A stretch of DNA of 64,000 nucleotides from JALYOK01 sp963840785 (GCA_963840785.1 CAWJAF010000008.1:62001-126000); one strand, 5' to 3'; counted from the stretch's first letter, positions 9,412-18,709 are shown. Notes: generated from the sequence alone by a model not told the origin. A program made the numbers and translations.

Positions 9412-10182
9412 ATGGGCTTAGCTAAGCGCATCATCCCTTGCCTTGACGTTAACGCCGGCCGCGTCGTCAAGGGTGTTAATTTTCTCGAATTGCGCGATGC
9501 CGGCGACCCGGTTGAAATCGCGCGGCGCTATGACGGCGAAGGTGCCGACGAACTCACGTTTTTGGACATCACCGCCAGTTCCGACCAACGCGGCCTGATT
9601 CTGCCGATCATCGAAGCTGTTGCTTCGCAAGTGTTTATTCCGCTCACGGTCGGTGGAGGCGTGCGCAGTATCGACGATGTTCGCCGCCTGCTCAACGCCG
9701 GTGCCGATAAAGTCAGTATCAATACCTCTGCGGTGCAAAATCCGCAACTGGTCGCCGATGCGGCCAACAAGGTCGGCTCCCAGTGTATCGTCGTTGCGAT
9801 CGACTCTAAGCAAGTCGAATTCGGTGCCACGCCTCGCTGGGAGGTGTTTACCCACGGTGGCCGCAGGCCGACGGGCCTCGATGCGGTACAATGGTCGAAG
9901 CAAATGGTTGCGGCGGGCGCAGGTGAATTATTGCTGACCAGCATGGATCGCGACGGCACCAAGCAAGGGTTTGATTTGGCGTTAACGCGGGCGATTTCCG
10001 ATGCGGTGGACGTGCCAATCATCGCCAGTGGCGGTGTCGGTAATTTGCAACATTTGGCCGATGGCGTGCTGCAAGGCCGTGCCGATGCGGTATTGGCGGC
10101 GAGTATTTTTCACTACGGAGAATATACGGTGCGGCAGGCAAAAGAACACATGGCTTCCTGCGGCATTGAGGTGCGGTTGTGA
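9412..10182 (+). CDS. hisF: Imidazole glycerol phosphate synthase, cyclase subunit
   Basis: TIM-barrel cyclase that uses HisH-derived ammonia to make IGP and AICAR. 256 residues. Catalytic Asp in IIPCLDVNAGRVVKG near residue 11. The second is in VVAIDSKQVEF near 130. Phosphate-binding loops are VGGGVRSIDD and IASGGVGNLQHL. The HisA-like duplication is visible. It starts after the inverted repeat, with its TGA overlapping the hisI GTG. Confidence 0.97.
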   Translation: MGLAKRIIPCLDVNAGRVVKGVNFLELRDAGDPVEIARRYDGEGADELTFLDITASSDQRGLILPIIEAVASQVFIPLTVGGGVRSIDDVRRLLNAGADKVSINTSAVQNPQLVADAANKVGSQCIVVAIDSKQVEFGATPRWEVFTHGGRRPTGLDAVQWSKQMVAAGAGELLLTSMDRDGTKQGFDLALTRAISDAVDVPIIASGGVGNLQHLADGVLQGRADAVLAASIFHYGEYTVRQAKEHMASCGIEVRL

Positions 10183-10571
10183 GCGATGATTGGTTAAATC
10201 AAGTTGCCTGGACGGCTGAAGGCCTAGTCCCAGCGATCGCGCAAGAAGCAGCGACGGGCAAAGTGCTGATGTTCGCGTGGATGAATCGCGAAGCGCTGCG
10301 TTTGACGAAGGAAACCGGAAGTGCGGTTTATTGGTCGCGATCACGGAAGAAGCTGTGGCACAAGGGCGAAGAATCGGGTCATTGGCAAAAGGTGAAAGAT
10401 ATTCGCCTGGATTGTGACAACGACGTTGTGTTGCTGACCGTTGAACAACAGGGCGGCATCGCTTGTCATACCGGTAGACACAGTTGTTTTTTTCAGCGCT
10501 TGGATGGTAACGATTGGCAAGCGGTAGAGCCGGTATTGAAAGAGCCGGGACAAATTTATAATCATGAGTGA
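10179..10571 (+). CDS. hisI: Phosphoribosyl-AMP cyclohydrolase
   Basis: Hydrolyses the adenine ring of PR-AMP. 130 residues, stand-alone (not fused to HisE as in enterobacteria). The metal sites are visible: DIRLDCDNDVVLLTVEQQ near residue 75-92 and CHTGRHSCFF near 97-106, both family hallmarks. It starts with GTG inside the hisF stop (GTGA) and overlaps hisE by 8 bases, so translation is coupled. Confidence 0.95.
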   Translation: MSDDWLNQVAWTAEGLVPAIAQEAATGKVLMFAWMNREALRLTKETGSAVYWSRSRKKLWHKGEESGHWQKVKDIRLDCDNDVVLLTVEQQGGIACHTGRHSCFFQRLDGNDWQAVEPVLKEPGQIYNHE

Positions 10572-10887
10572 AATGTCGTTTTTGGATGAGTTGGCAAATA
10601 CGTTGGAAAGCAGGCGTGGTGCCGATCCGTCGAGTTCTTATGTGGCCAAATTGTTCAACGCCGGGCAAGACGCTGTGTTGAAAAAAATCGGCGAAGAAGC
10701 GACGGAAACGATCCTCGCAGCCAAGAGTGGCGACAAACAACATTTGATCCGCGAAACGGCAGATCTATGGTTTCATAGTATGATCATGCTCGCTCAGGCC
10801 GGTTTGCGGCCTGCTGATGTGATTAATGAATTAAAGCGTCGCGAAGGAACCTCGGGTTTGGCCGAAAAAGTGGCTCGGGCAAAATAA
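10564..10887 (+). CDS. hisE: Phosphoribosyl-ATP pyrophosphatase
   Basis: MazG-fold enzyme removing pyrophosphate from PR-ATP, the second step of the pathway. 107 residues. The fold's EExxE-type motif is seen in KKIGEEATETILAAKSGD, followed by the conserved ETADLWFHSMIML. The gene overlaps hisI and ends one base before the hinT start. Confidence 0.94.
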   Translation: MSEMSFLDELANTLESRRGADPSSSYVAKLFNAGQDAVLKKIGEEATETILAAKSGDKQHLIRETADLWFHSMIMLAQAGLRPADVINELKRREGTSGLAEKVARAK

Positions 10888-10888
10888 C

Positions 10889-11257
10889 ATGAACAAAAAA
10901 GACGACTGTCTATTTTGCAAGATTATCGATGGGGAAATTCCCAGCAAAAAAGCTTACGAGGACGAGGATGTCCTGGTGTTTCACGATATCAATCCGATCG
11001 CACCGGTGCATTTTCTGATCGTCCCCAAGGAGCACTTCGATTCATTGGCGCATGCAGAACCGCGCCACCAAGCGTTGCTAGGTAAAATGATGTTGCTGGC
11101 GCCAAAATTGGCGCGCGACAACGGGCTCGACGACGGCTTTCGCATGATTATCAATACGGGTCGCGGTGGGCACCAAGAGGTGTTTCATTTGCATATGCAC
11201 GTAACCGGCGGCGATGTAAAAACGCCGCGTATGTCGGAAACACTTAACAAAATTTAG
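10889..11257 (+). CDS. hinT: HIT-family nucleotide hydrolase (HinT)
   Basis: Small cytoplasmic purine nucleoside phosphoramidase of the histidine-triad superfamily, 122 residues. The N-terminal zinc-type CLFCKIIDGEIPSK and the triad HLHMHV near residue 97-102 are present. Its position between hisE and tatA is the usual one in betaproteobacteria; a functional tie to histidine synthesis is not established by the sequence. Confidence 0.94.
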   Translation: MNKKDDCLFCKIIDGEIPSKKAYEDEDVLVFHDINPIAPVHFLIVPKEHFDSLAHAEPRHQALLGKMMLLAPKLARDNGLDDGFRMIINTGRGGHQEVFHLHMHVTGGDVKTPRMSETLNKI

Positions 11258-11275
11258 GCGATTGAGAAGGAGAAA

Positions 11276-11497
11276 ATGATGGGCGCATTTAGCATTTGGC
11301 ATTGGTTGATCGTGTTGGTGATCGTGTTGATGGTGTTTGGTACCAAAAAACTGCGCAATATCGGCACGGATTTGGGTGGCGCCGTGAAGGGCTTCAAGGA
11401 CGGTATGAAAACCGATGAGGACAAAGCGGCGGCCGGGCATCTTGAAAACAGCAAAGAAACGATCGAAGGTGAAGTAAAGGAACGCAGCAAGGCGTAG
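11276..11497 (+). CDS. tatA: Twin-arginine translocase subunit TatA
   Basis: Pore-forming component of the Tat system that exports folded proteins. 73 residues: a short N-terminal transmembrane helix (SIWHWLIVLVIVLMVFG), the FGTKK hinge, then an amphipathic helix (LGGAVKGFKDGMK) and a charged tail. GAGAAGG-like purines lie just upstream of the ATG. It starts the tatABC block 18 bases after hinT. Confidence 0.95.
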   Translation: MMGAFSIWHWLIVLVIVLMVFGTKKLRNIGTDLGGAVKGFKDGMKTDEDKAAAGHLENSKETIEGEVKERSKA

Positions 11498-11516
11498 TTG
11501 TCGCTGCGAGTCTGAA

Positions 11517-12029
11517 ATGTTCGATATCGGCTTTTCCGAATTGATGGTCATCGGCGTCGTCGCCCTGGTGGTGATCGGCCCTGAGCGCATGCCCAAGGTT
11601 GCCCGTACTGCGGGCATTCTGATGGGTCGGATGCAGCGCTATGTTGCGGGCGTCAAAGCCGATATCGGTCGCGAGATGGAAGAGTTCGAGCAGCTTAAAG
11701 ATCTCAAAAATTTGCGTTCGGAAGTTGAGAGCGCCGGTAGCGAAATCGAAGCGGGTATGCGCAAAAACATGGCGGATGCGCAAACTGAAGTGAGCTCAAT
11801 TTCTAACACCGTTGGATCGAACATGGCTAAAGGCTTTGGCGGGCTAAACGCACTGGGCGAAGCTAGTATTGCGACGGCTGCGTCCGATCATCCAGCAAAC
11901 CAGATTTCAGTGTCCGTACCGTCACCAGAAGCCGCGCCGGAGCCCGCTCCGCAGCTAGAACTCCAATTGGATTCACCCGAAACTACCAAGGAAAGCGTAC
12001 CGGCCCCCGTGGCTTCCGGTAATGCTTAA
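11517..12029 (+). CDS. tatB: Twin-arginine translocase subunit TatB
   Basis: Substrate-receptor partner of TatC. 170 residues: N-terminal MFDIGFSELMVIGVVALVV helix, the IGPERMPKVAR hinge, a long amphipathic helix to about residue 95, and a Pro/Ala/Glu-rich tail. The FSELM-type start separates it from TatA. It lies 19 bases after tatA and 15 before tatC. Confidence 0.94.
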   Translation: MFDIGFSELMVIGVVALVVIGPERMPKVARTAGILMGRMQRYVAGVKADIGREMEEFEQLKDLKNLRSEVESAGSEIEAGMRKNMADAQTEVSSISNTVGSNMAKGFGGLNALGEASIATAASDHPANQISVSVPSPEAAPEPAPQLELQLDSPETTKESVPAPVASGNA

Positions 12030-12044
12030 TCGGCTCGCACAACC

Positions 12045-12791
12045 ATGAGCGAGCTGCAAGAAACCTTTATCTCGCACCTGATCGAGCTTCGCGATCGTGT
12101 GCTGCGCGCGCTGATCGCGGTCGGCATCGCATTTTTGCCGTGCTTTTTTTTCGCGCGCGACCTCTACACGTTACTTGCAACGCCACTGATAGCGAAGCTA
12201 CCGGCAGGCTCACAAATGATCGCGACCGATGTGACCGGTGCATTTTTTGTGCCGATGAAAGTGGCGATGATGGTGGCTTTTCTGGTCGCCTTGCCCTTTG
12301 TGCTTTATCAGCTTTGGGCCTTCGTTGCGCCCGGCTTGTATCAGTCCGAAAAAAAGCTCGCAATGCCGTTGATTGTCACCAGCACGTTACTTTTTTTCCT
12401 CGGCATGGCGTTCGCTTACTTTGCCGTGTTTCCGATGGTGTTCAAATTTGTCGTCAGTTATACGCCGGAAGGCGTCGCAATGATGACCGACATTAATAGT
12501 TATTTGAGTTTCGTGATGACGCTCTTTATGGCATTCGGTGTCACGTTCGAGACGCCGGTGGCGGTGATCATTTTGGTGCGAATGGGCCTGGTGACCGTCG
12601 AAAAGCTCCGTGAAATTCGTCCCTATGTGGTTGTCGGCGCGTTCATTATCGGCGCGGTGTTTACGCCGCCGGATATCGTTTCCCAATTCATGTTGGCGGT
12701 ACCGATCTGGATTTTGTACGAAGTCGGCATCGTGCTCGCCAGTATGATGAACAAGCGAAAATCGACCGAAGATTTGGAATCGCCCGCTTAA
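12045..12791 (+). CDS. tatC: Sec-independent translocase subunit TatC
   Basis: Polytopic receptor for twin-arginine signal peptides, 248 residues, six predicted membrane helices. The family motif with the essential Glu is in TFISHLIELRDRVLRAL at the N-terminus, and the periplasmic loop FxxP-type residues and the conserved PxFE-like TFETPVAVIILVRMG are visible. The last four bases overlap the stop of the convergent regulator gene. Confidence 0.96.
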   Translation: MSELQETFISHLIELRDRVLRALIAVGIAFLPCFFFARDLYTLLATPLIAKLPAGSQMIATDVTGAFFVPMKVAMMVAFLVALPFVLYQLWAFVAPGLYQSEKKLAMPLIVTSTLLFFLGMAFAYFAVFPMVFKFVVSYTPEGVAMMTDINSYLSFVMTLFMAFGVTFETPVAVIILVRMGLVTVEKLREIRPYVVVGAFIIGAVFTPPDIVSQFMLAVPIWILYEVGIVLASMMNKRKSTEDLESPA

Positions 12792-13906
12792 TCGGTGCCA
12801 AGCGCGTGATGGGTTGAGCCGATCAACACCTTGCTGAGTAAATCGTTGCGGCTGTGAACTTGCAGTCGATCGTAAATTTGCCGGACGTGATAGTTGGCCG
12901 TGTTCAGCGAGATGTTCATTTGCGCCGCGATATCAATATAGGATGCACCATCCGCCAACATCAAAATCACATGCTTTTGTTTGTCTGGGAGGCCGAGCGT
13001 TTCTAGCTGGCTGAGTAACTTAAGCGGCAACAACTCTTGTTGCTGCACGGTAACGCCGATGAGTCCATGATCGGTGCCGCGTTCCGCATCGAGCCAAAAC
13101 GCACGAAATGCGAATCGCCCCCAGCAATTTTCGATATACCAAACCGGCGGCGGCGCATTCTTTCCGCTAAAAATATCCTGCAAATGTTGCGCAATTTGTT
13201 TCAGCGCTGCCGGTACTAATTCGCCCTCGGTCTGTAACAAGGCTCGCCGTGAAATGGCCGGATAACTTGCGAGAAATAACAAGCGCTTACCTTCTTCAGA
13301 CAAATGTTGCGTTTCGCCTTTGGCATTCAGAATGATCATCCCAACACGTTTCGTATCGAAATACTCGCTGTGATTGCCGTTGGTTTTGGGTCCCACGGCG
13401 ATCGCGTGCGCAAGATAATGCGTAACCTGCGCGAGCATTTCCTCGTCGGCCTTGTTAAATCCCTTGTCCTTATTGGTGCGGTACAAGCTAAGCTGACCTA
13501 GACGACGGCGCTGCTCTTGAATCACCGCATACATGGCGTGATGGGCGTTCAAATGTTCGCGCCACACTAAGTTGTAATAGTCGCTTTGGTAGAAACTCGG
13601 TTCACGGCTGGCGCGATTGATACCGTGCTCGAGCTGCGCCGCGTGTATGATGTTGCTGCGAAATCCGCCGATTTGGCGATCGTAAAACTCGCTAAAGTAC
13701 AAGCGCATCACCTCGGTCGGAAGAATTTTCTCCGCGCAAAAATTGGTGATCTCGTCGTATTCGTCGACCCAGAAAAACGCATTCGAATCGGAATCGACTA
13801 GGTCGTGCAAAGACTTCAGCAACGCCGGCATAATCGCTTCCGCGCCCAAGCCGAGACAGCACAAATGGCGAATATGCGCGACAACGGCGGCGCGTTTCAC
13901 CGGCAA
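12788..13906 (-). CDS. LuxR-type HTH transcriptional regulator
   Basis: A 372-residue regulator. The C-terminal 60 residues form a LuxR/GerE helix-turn-helix: LPDKQKHVILMLADGASYID, then NISLNTANYHVRQIYDRLQV and a final SRNDLLSKVL. The N-terminal 300 residues show no sequence I recognise; they contain no obvious receiver Asp pocket and may be a GAF/PAS-like sensor. It is convergent with tatC, overlapping its stop, and sits alone. Its targets cannot be inferred from position. Confidence 0.85.
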   Translation of the reverse strand: MPVKRAAVVAHIRHLCCLGLGAEAIMPALLKSLHDLVDSDSNAFFWVDEYDEITNFCAEKILPTEVMRLYFSEFYDRQIGGFRSNIIHAAQLEHGINRASREPSFYQSDYYNLVWREHLNAHHAMYAVIQEQRRRLGQLSLYRTNKDKGFNKADEEMLAQVTHYLAHAIAVGPKTNGNHSEYFDTKRVGMIILNAKGETQHLSEEGKRLLFLASYPAISRRALLQTEGELVPAALKQIAQHLQDIFSGKNAPPPVWYIENCWGRFAFRAFWLDAERGTDHGLIGVTVQQQELLPLKLLSQLETLGLPDKQKHVILMLADGASYIDIAAQMNISLNTANYHVRQIYDRLQVHSRNDLLSKVLIGSTHHALGTD

Positions 13907-13997
13907 TTTACCACCACAGCGCTCACTTCAAGCCTTCCTCCCACGGTTAGGCGATTTGCGTAGTATAGACTCGTCCGGAACGCCCTGGAAAGGGGCG

Positions 13998-14678
13998 CTA
14001 AGATGAGCGATTCAGTGATTCCGCGCAACTGCTATTTGCCAACTCGTTTCGATTCGCACGAGCAAGCCGAATTTGTTCGATCATTTTCTCAAAAACCGTC
14101 CACGGCGCAGGTGCGGTAATGCCAATCGGCTGTACCGCGAGCTTGGCTATTTGCATCGCGCAGGTCTCGGCCGGCTCGCGGCCGGTATCGACTACAGAGT
14201 CGTAAAGCTGCGGGCTCTCGAAATCGTTAATGCCGAACATGCACTTCAGTGCCTCCGCTTGGCGTCGATCGCTTTGTAGAATTTTCCCCAGCGCCAGATC
14301 CGGTTCATCGGTGCCCATGCACGCCATGATGCGCCGAACTCGCACTGCCATTGTCGTGCGGACACGAACCTTGGTCACGTTCGCGACCTCGCCAAAAAAA
14401 TGTAATGGCGTCGCACCACAAATCACCACGTTGCCGCGCTGCGCCAAACGGCATAACTCTTCCAGCTCATTCAGTCCGTCTAACGGCCGCGCCGCCATCA
14501 GCCAAGCTAGGCCGGTTTCCCAGCGCGAATCTTTACGCGGCGGGTTTACAGCTACCGATTCCAATCCGGCCGAGCCAATTTCTCGATAAAACAACTCGAA
14601 ACCCAGGCGCCGCGCAACCTGCTCAGCGACATATTTCACGCCCGTGCCCATACCACTCGTCAACGCAATCACAGTCAT
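13998..14678 (-). CDS. Cytidylate-kinase-like family protein
   Basis: 226 residues. The N-terminus VIALTSGMGTGVKYVAEQVA sits where cytidylate-kinase-like proteins have a G-x-x-G-x-G-K P-loop. Here the loop is loose (SGMGTGVK) but keeps a Lys. Further family features: FYREIGSAGLESVA, then GNVVICGATPLHFFGEV, VRVRTTMAVRVRRIMACM, and the DYDSVVDTGR-like tail LYDSVVDTGREPAE. The substrate is unknown. It is divergent from the CHASE2-cyclase gene. Confidence 0.7.
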   Translation of the reverse strand: MTVIALTSGMGTGVKYVAEQVARRLGFELFYREIGSAGLESVAVNPPRKDSRWETGLAWLMAARPLDGLNELEELCRLAQRGNVVICGATPLHFFGEVANVTKVRVRTTMAVRVRRIMACMGTDEPDLALGKILQSDRRQAEALKCMFGINDFESPQLYDSVVDTGREPAETCAMQIAKLAVQPIGITAPAPWTVFEKMIEQIRLARANRNELANSSCAESLNRSS

Positions 14679-14846
14679 ATTCGCACCCCCAGCCTAAAAC
14701 CCTTCCCCATTTCGACCTGCGCCGTTTGAATAATTGACTCGCATGCCGCGCAAAAACCTCACATCTGCGGTAATGTAGCGCGTTCACCGTCTGAAAAACC
14801 CTACCTACGCAAGTGGGAGTTGAAGGCTTTTCGAAAAAAAGATGAC

Positions 14847-17123
14847 ATGTTGTCAGCTCGATGTTCTACGATATGTTTTTTTAAAAAATTGCATAAAAAC
14901 ATGGCATTAGGGAGAAAACCGTGGCATGGAAAGGGTTTTAATGCCGGTTTAGGCCGGCGGCTGGGATGGGGCCTTGGACTATTCGGCCTAATCCTCGCGC
15001 TGTTGCCCATGGTCGGTGATTTTGAACAGCGCTTTGGTTTGCAGTGGTTATTTTCTCTGCGCGGGCCGCAAAGCGCACCGTCGGACGTGGTCATTCTCGC
15101 CATCAACAGCGAGACCACGGACGCGCTAAATCTGCCGGAAAAACCGGCTCAGTGGTCGCGGGCGCTCCATACGCAAGCGGTCAACAACTTACGCGAGGTG
15201 GGCGCGGCTGCGATTGTGTTCGATTTGTTTTTTGAAGAAAGTCGCGCCGAGGATGCCGATTTTGCGGCGGCAATCCAACAATCGAATAACGTTGTCCTCG
15301 CCAAAAAACTCGTGGCGCGATCGGAAGCACAACAAGCCGCAACGTCGGCGCTACATGGCGCCGCGACATTCAACTCGAATTTTGTCTTACCGCGTGAGCC
15401 GGTGCGTGTCGATGGTTACTGGACCTTCAAGGCCGACGAAGGCGCGGTCGCGACCATGCCTGTTGCGGCCTTGCAAGTGGTTGGCAGAACCTTGCTACCG
15501 CAACTTCGAGAATTATTGATCGGGCTGGAACCCGCTCTGGGAGCGGCTCTTCAAGCATCTTCCTCCGGAAATATGGCCGCTGCACAAGTCGCCATGTTCA
15601 CTGCCACGCTGCGCAAAAAATTCGACGCACAGCCCGGCTTATTGGCACGAGCCCTGAGAAGCCTCGACAGAAAAAGCGAATGGCCCGCCGAAGAGAAAAG
15701 GATCCTGCGTGCGCTACTGCGAACCCATGCCGGCGATGCAACGCGTTTCCTCAATTTTTATGGACCGCCCGCGACGATCAAAACCATCCCCTATCACCAT
15801 GTCACCGGCGGCCAAAACACCATCGCCGATCCGGCCATCTTCAAAGAAAAAGTGGTCTTTATCGGCTATCTACCGGCAAACTGGCGCGATTATGAGGCGA
15901 TCCGCGATGACTACCATACTGTATACTCGCAAGCAGATGGCTTGCGCTTAAGTGGTGTTGAGATCGCCGCAACCGCTTATGCCAATTTGCTTGACGGCTC
16001 CGATCTAAAGCCACTCAGCATCCTGCGCCAGATGGCGCTCTTCGGTTTGTGGGGTGCGCTCGCCGGGACGTTGGCAGGCCTCCTGTCGGTGCGGCGCGCG
16101 GCGATCCTGATAGGCATTGCGAGCCTCGCGTATTTAGTCTGGGCGCGATACGTTTTTGCCAACGATCAAGTTTGGTTGCCGCTGGTCGTTCCCTTGGTGA
16201 TTTTGTCGCCGCTGGCTTTTATTGCCGCCGCGTTATTTAAATATCGCTTTGCAAAACGCCAGCGCGAACAAGTGATCGCCCTGGCAAAGCAATTCGTCCC
16301 CGCCGAGGTCCTGAATCGCTCCCTTGCGGACGCCGCACCGGCCGGGCCGGAAACACGGCTGGCCTACGGTGTGTGCCTCGCCACGGACATCAAAAACTAC
16401 ACGCATCTGTCGGAAACCATGGCGCCGCAAGCGTTGGCGAAATTGATGAACGACTATTTTTCGCTGCTCAATGGCCTGATCGAAAAACACGGCGGCGCCA
16501 TTGCCGACATGCGCGGCGATGCGTTGCTGGCGCTGTGGGCGAAAACCGAAACGAGCGCCGATCTGCGCCGCCAAGCTTGCCATGCGGCGCTCGCGATGCG
16601 TGATGCCATCGAGGAATTTAATCGTAGTCTCGATCGCCCGAAACTAGAGACGCGCATTGGCTTGCACGCCGGTGAGGTCGCCGTGGGCACGCTTGGCGCG
16701 CGTGGCGGCCATCTGGAGTTTCGCGCCGTCGGCGATATCGTCAATACCGCGAGCCGCGTGGAAGGACTCAATAAAGTTCTGAATACCACCTTGCTTGCGA
16801 CTGCCGACGTGGTAGAAAACGTCGGCGATCTATTCGTGCGCCCGGTCGGGTGTTTTCAGCTCGCCGGAAAATCGCGTCCGCTGAATTTAGTTGAGTTAAT
16901 CGGCGATTTCGGGGATGCGAAGGAAAACTTCACTGAATTCGCCGCGGCACTGGAAAATTTCCGCGCAGGAAATCTAAGCGAAGCAGCGGCGCGCTTCATT
17001 CAGTTATCGCAACGCTGGCCCAATGATGGCCCTACGCAATTTTTTGTCGTGACATGCAGCGAGCGGATGGCGGTTCGAAATGATGTCCCGTGGGATCCCA
17101 CCATCGCCATCGCCCAAAAATAA
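14847..17123 (+). CDS. CHASE2-domain class III adenylate/guanylate cyclase
   Basis: Membrane-bound nucleotide cyclase with an extracytoplasmic sensor. After a first hydrophobic helix (LGLFGLILALLPMV) comes a CHASE2 domain of about 340 residues with the typical APSDVVILAINSETTDALN start. Then come two or three closely spaced membrane helices, a short linker with FVPAEVLNRSL, and a class III cyclase domain (LATDIKNYTHLSE, GDALLALWAK, THIGLHAGEVAVG-like RIGLHAGEVAVGTLG, FRAVGDIVNTASRVEG). Metal Asp and NTASR are retained, so it should be active. Other in-frame starts are TTG 14820 and ATG 14901; no clear ribosome site decides between them. Confidence 0.88.
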   Translation: MLSARCSTICFFKKLHKNMALGRKPWHGKGFNAGLGRRLGWGLGLFGLILALLPMVGDFEQRFGLQWLFSLRGPQSAPSDVVILAINSETTDALNLPEKPAQWSRALHTQAVNNLREVGAAAIVFDLFFEESRAEDADFAAAIQQSNNVVLAKKLVARSEAQQAATSALHGAATFNSNFVLPREPVRVDGYWTFKADEGAVATMPVAALQVVGRTLLPQLRELLIGLEPALGAALQASSSGNMAAAQVAMFTATLRKKFDAQPGLLARALRSLDRKSEWPAEEKRILRALLRTHAGDATRFLNFYGPPATIKTIPYHHVTGGQNTIADPAIFKEKVVFIGYLPANWRDYEAIRDDYHTVYSQADGLRLSGVEIAATAYANLLDGSDLKPLSILRQMALFGLWGALAGTLAGLLSVRRAAILIGIASLAYLVWARYVFANDQVWLPLVVPLVILSPLAFIAAALFKYRFAKRQREQVIALAKQFVPAEVLNRSLADAAPAGPETRLAYGVCLATDIKNYTHLSETMAPQALAKLMNDYFSLLNGLIEKHGGAIADMRGDALLALWAKTETSADLRRQACHAALAMRDAIEEFNRSLDRPKLETRIGLHAGEVAVGTLGARGGHLEFRAVGDIVNTASRVEGLNKVLNTTLLATADVVENVGDLFVRPVGCFQLAGKSRPLNLVELIGDFGDAKENFTEFAAALENFRAGNLSEAAARFIQLSQRWPNDGPTQFFVVTCSERMAVRNDVPWDPTIAIAQK

Positions 17124-17129
17124 GTTTTC

Positions 17130-17175
17130 AGGGTGCATTCATTGCACCGCGCAGCAAGGTGCATAAATGCACCCT
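17130..17175 (+). repeat. Palindrome downstream of the cyclase gene
   Basis: AGGGTGCATTCATTGCACC and GGTGCATAAATGCACCCT face each other around a GCGCAGCAA loop. Each half is itself a small GGTGCA/TGCACC palindrome. It starts 7 bases after the cyclase stop and lacks a T-run, so it is a repeat element more than a classical terminator. A short relative, GGGTGCATTTGCACC, is at 51386. Confidence 0.75.
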
Positions 17176-17212
17176 AACTATCCACCTGTGGCCCGCTTAG
17201 AATTGGCTTAGA

Positions 17213-18088
17213 ATGGCGAATAACTTTACTCAAAATAAAATCATGCCCTCACCACTGATTTCCACACAACAACTCGCCGATCAGATGAGCGATGCCAACA
17301 TCGTCATCTGCGATTGCCGCCACGATTTAATGGACTTGGAAAAAGGCCGCCGTGAATACGCGCAAGGCCATATTCCGGACGCGCATTTCTTGCATCTCGA
17401 CGAAGATTTATCGGGAGAAAAGACCGGCAAAAACGGTCGCCACCCATTGCCGCCGATCGAAGTCTTTGCAAGAAAAATGGGCAGTATCGGTATGGATGAC
17501 AGTAAACAAGTGATCGCTTACGACGACGCCGGCGGTCCTTACGCTTCACGGCTATGGTGGATATTAAGCTGGCTCGGCCACGACAACGTTCGCATTTTGG
17601 ATGGCGGTATCAACAAGTGGATTGCAGAAGGCCGCGCGACCGTCAGCGCTGCGCCAAATCCAAAAGCGGCAACCTTTATCGCAGCGCAAAGATCGGGAAT
17701 GACCGTCAACGCAGATTTTATTCTCGCCAACATGAAACATCCGCTCGCGGTCGTCGTCGATGCCCGCGCGCCGGAACGTTATCGCGGCGAAACCGAACCG
17801 ATTGATCCCGTCGCCGGACATATTCCTGGCGCGCTGAATCGCGTATTCAAGAATAATCTCAACGTCGATGGCACGTTTAAATCGGCTGCGAATCTGAAGC
17901 AAGAATTCGAAGCGTTGCTCGGAACCCGATCGCCCAGCCAAGTCATCAATCAATGTGGCTCGGGCGTGACCGCATGTCATAACCTGTTCGCGATGGAAAT
18001 CGCGGGCTTGAGCGGCGCGAAACTCTATCCCGGATCTTGGAGCGAATGGTGCGCCGATCCCACTCGGCCCGTGGCGAAGGGTGCGTAA
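17213..18088 (+). CDS. Sulfurtransferase (two-domain rhodanese)
   Basis: Thiosulfate/3-mercaptopyruvate sulfurtransferase type, 291 residues (281 if the ATG at 17243 is used). Two rhodanese domains are visible: the inactive first with CDCRHDLMDLEKGR and DDAGGPYASRLWW. The second has VVDARAPERYRGE, GHIPGA and the active Cys in NQCGSGVTACHN near residue 252. The CGSGVTA loop is that of SseA-type enzymes. It is a single gene, convergent with the SRPBCC gene. Confidence 0.9.
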   Translation: MANNFTQNKIMPSPLISTQQLADQMSDANIVICDCRHDLMDLEKGRREYAQGHIPDAHFLHLDEDLSGEKTGKNGRHPLPPIEVFARKMGSIGMDDSKQVIAYDDAGGPYASRLWWILSWLGHDNVRILDGGINKWIAEGRATVSAAPNPKAATFIAAQRSGMTVNADFILANMKHPLAVVVDARAPERYRGETEPIDPVAGHIPGALNRVFKNNLNVDGTFKSAANLKQEFEALLGTRSPSQVINQCGSGVTACHNLFAMEIAGLSGAKLYPGSWSEWCADPTRPVAKGA

Positions 18089-18181
18089 TATTTAGTCGCA
18101 GAGAAATCTTGCGTTGACTTAACGAAGCTCTGATTTATTCCGATTACGTCGCGATAGATATTAAAAACGATCGCGCGGCAA

Positions 18182-18709
18182 TTATTTTTCAGAGATCGAT
18201 TTGAGGTTAGCCAACCCTTCCTCATATTTTTCGCCCACCATCTTGTCCATGCTAAAAAATAAAGTCATCAGTTTGGACATATAAGGACTTGGGCCATACA
18301 TAGCCTGAGTGATGGTCGTCGTCTCGCCCTGTTGCGCGAGTGTGAAATCGACCCTATTGTGAGCTTCAAATGGCGTAATGAAATCGAGCTTGAGGGAAAC
18401 TTTGGTGGATGGGTTCGATTCGACAATTTCCATGCGGCCTTGGCCGATATCGTTGTTGCCGCTCCACTCGTAAACCGCGCCTACACCGCTTGCGGCGCCG
18501 CTATAGCTTCGCTTCAAACCCGGATCAATATTTTCCCACGGCGACCATGCTTGCCATTGATGAAAATCGTCGATCAACGCGAAGATTTTTTCCGGTGGCG
18601 CTTTGATGGTGGCGCTGCGCTCGATGCGGAATGAATCGGGCTTGGTCGCGGCGTAAATTAGCACCGCTGCGATCAACAGGGCGAGTACGATGGCGATGGT
18701 TTTAATCAT
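18182..18709 (-). CDS. SRPBCC-family (START/polyketide cyclase-like) protein with N-terminal anchor
   Basis: 175 residues: one N-terminal membrane helix or signal anchor (TIAIVLALLIAAVLIYAA), then a SRPBCC domain starting with FRIERSATIKAPPEKIFALI and containing WQAWSPWENIDP, common to polyketide-cyclase/AHSA1-like proteins. It binds an unknown small hydrophobic ligand. It is the last gene of the operon that begins with the DGPF gene at 19542, 45 bases after the second DGPF gene. Confidence 0.8.
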   Translation of the reverse strand: MIKTIAIVLALLIAAVLIYAATKPDSFRIERSATIKAPPEKIFALIDDFHQWQAWSPWENIDPGLKRSYSGAASGVGAVYEWSGNNDIGQGRMEIVESNPSTKVSLKLDFITPFEAHNRVDFTLAQQGETTTITQAMYGPSPYMSKLMTLFFSMDKMVGEKYEEGLANLKSISEK

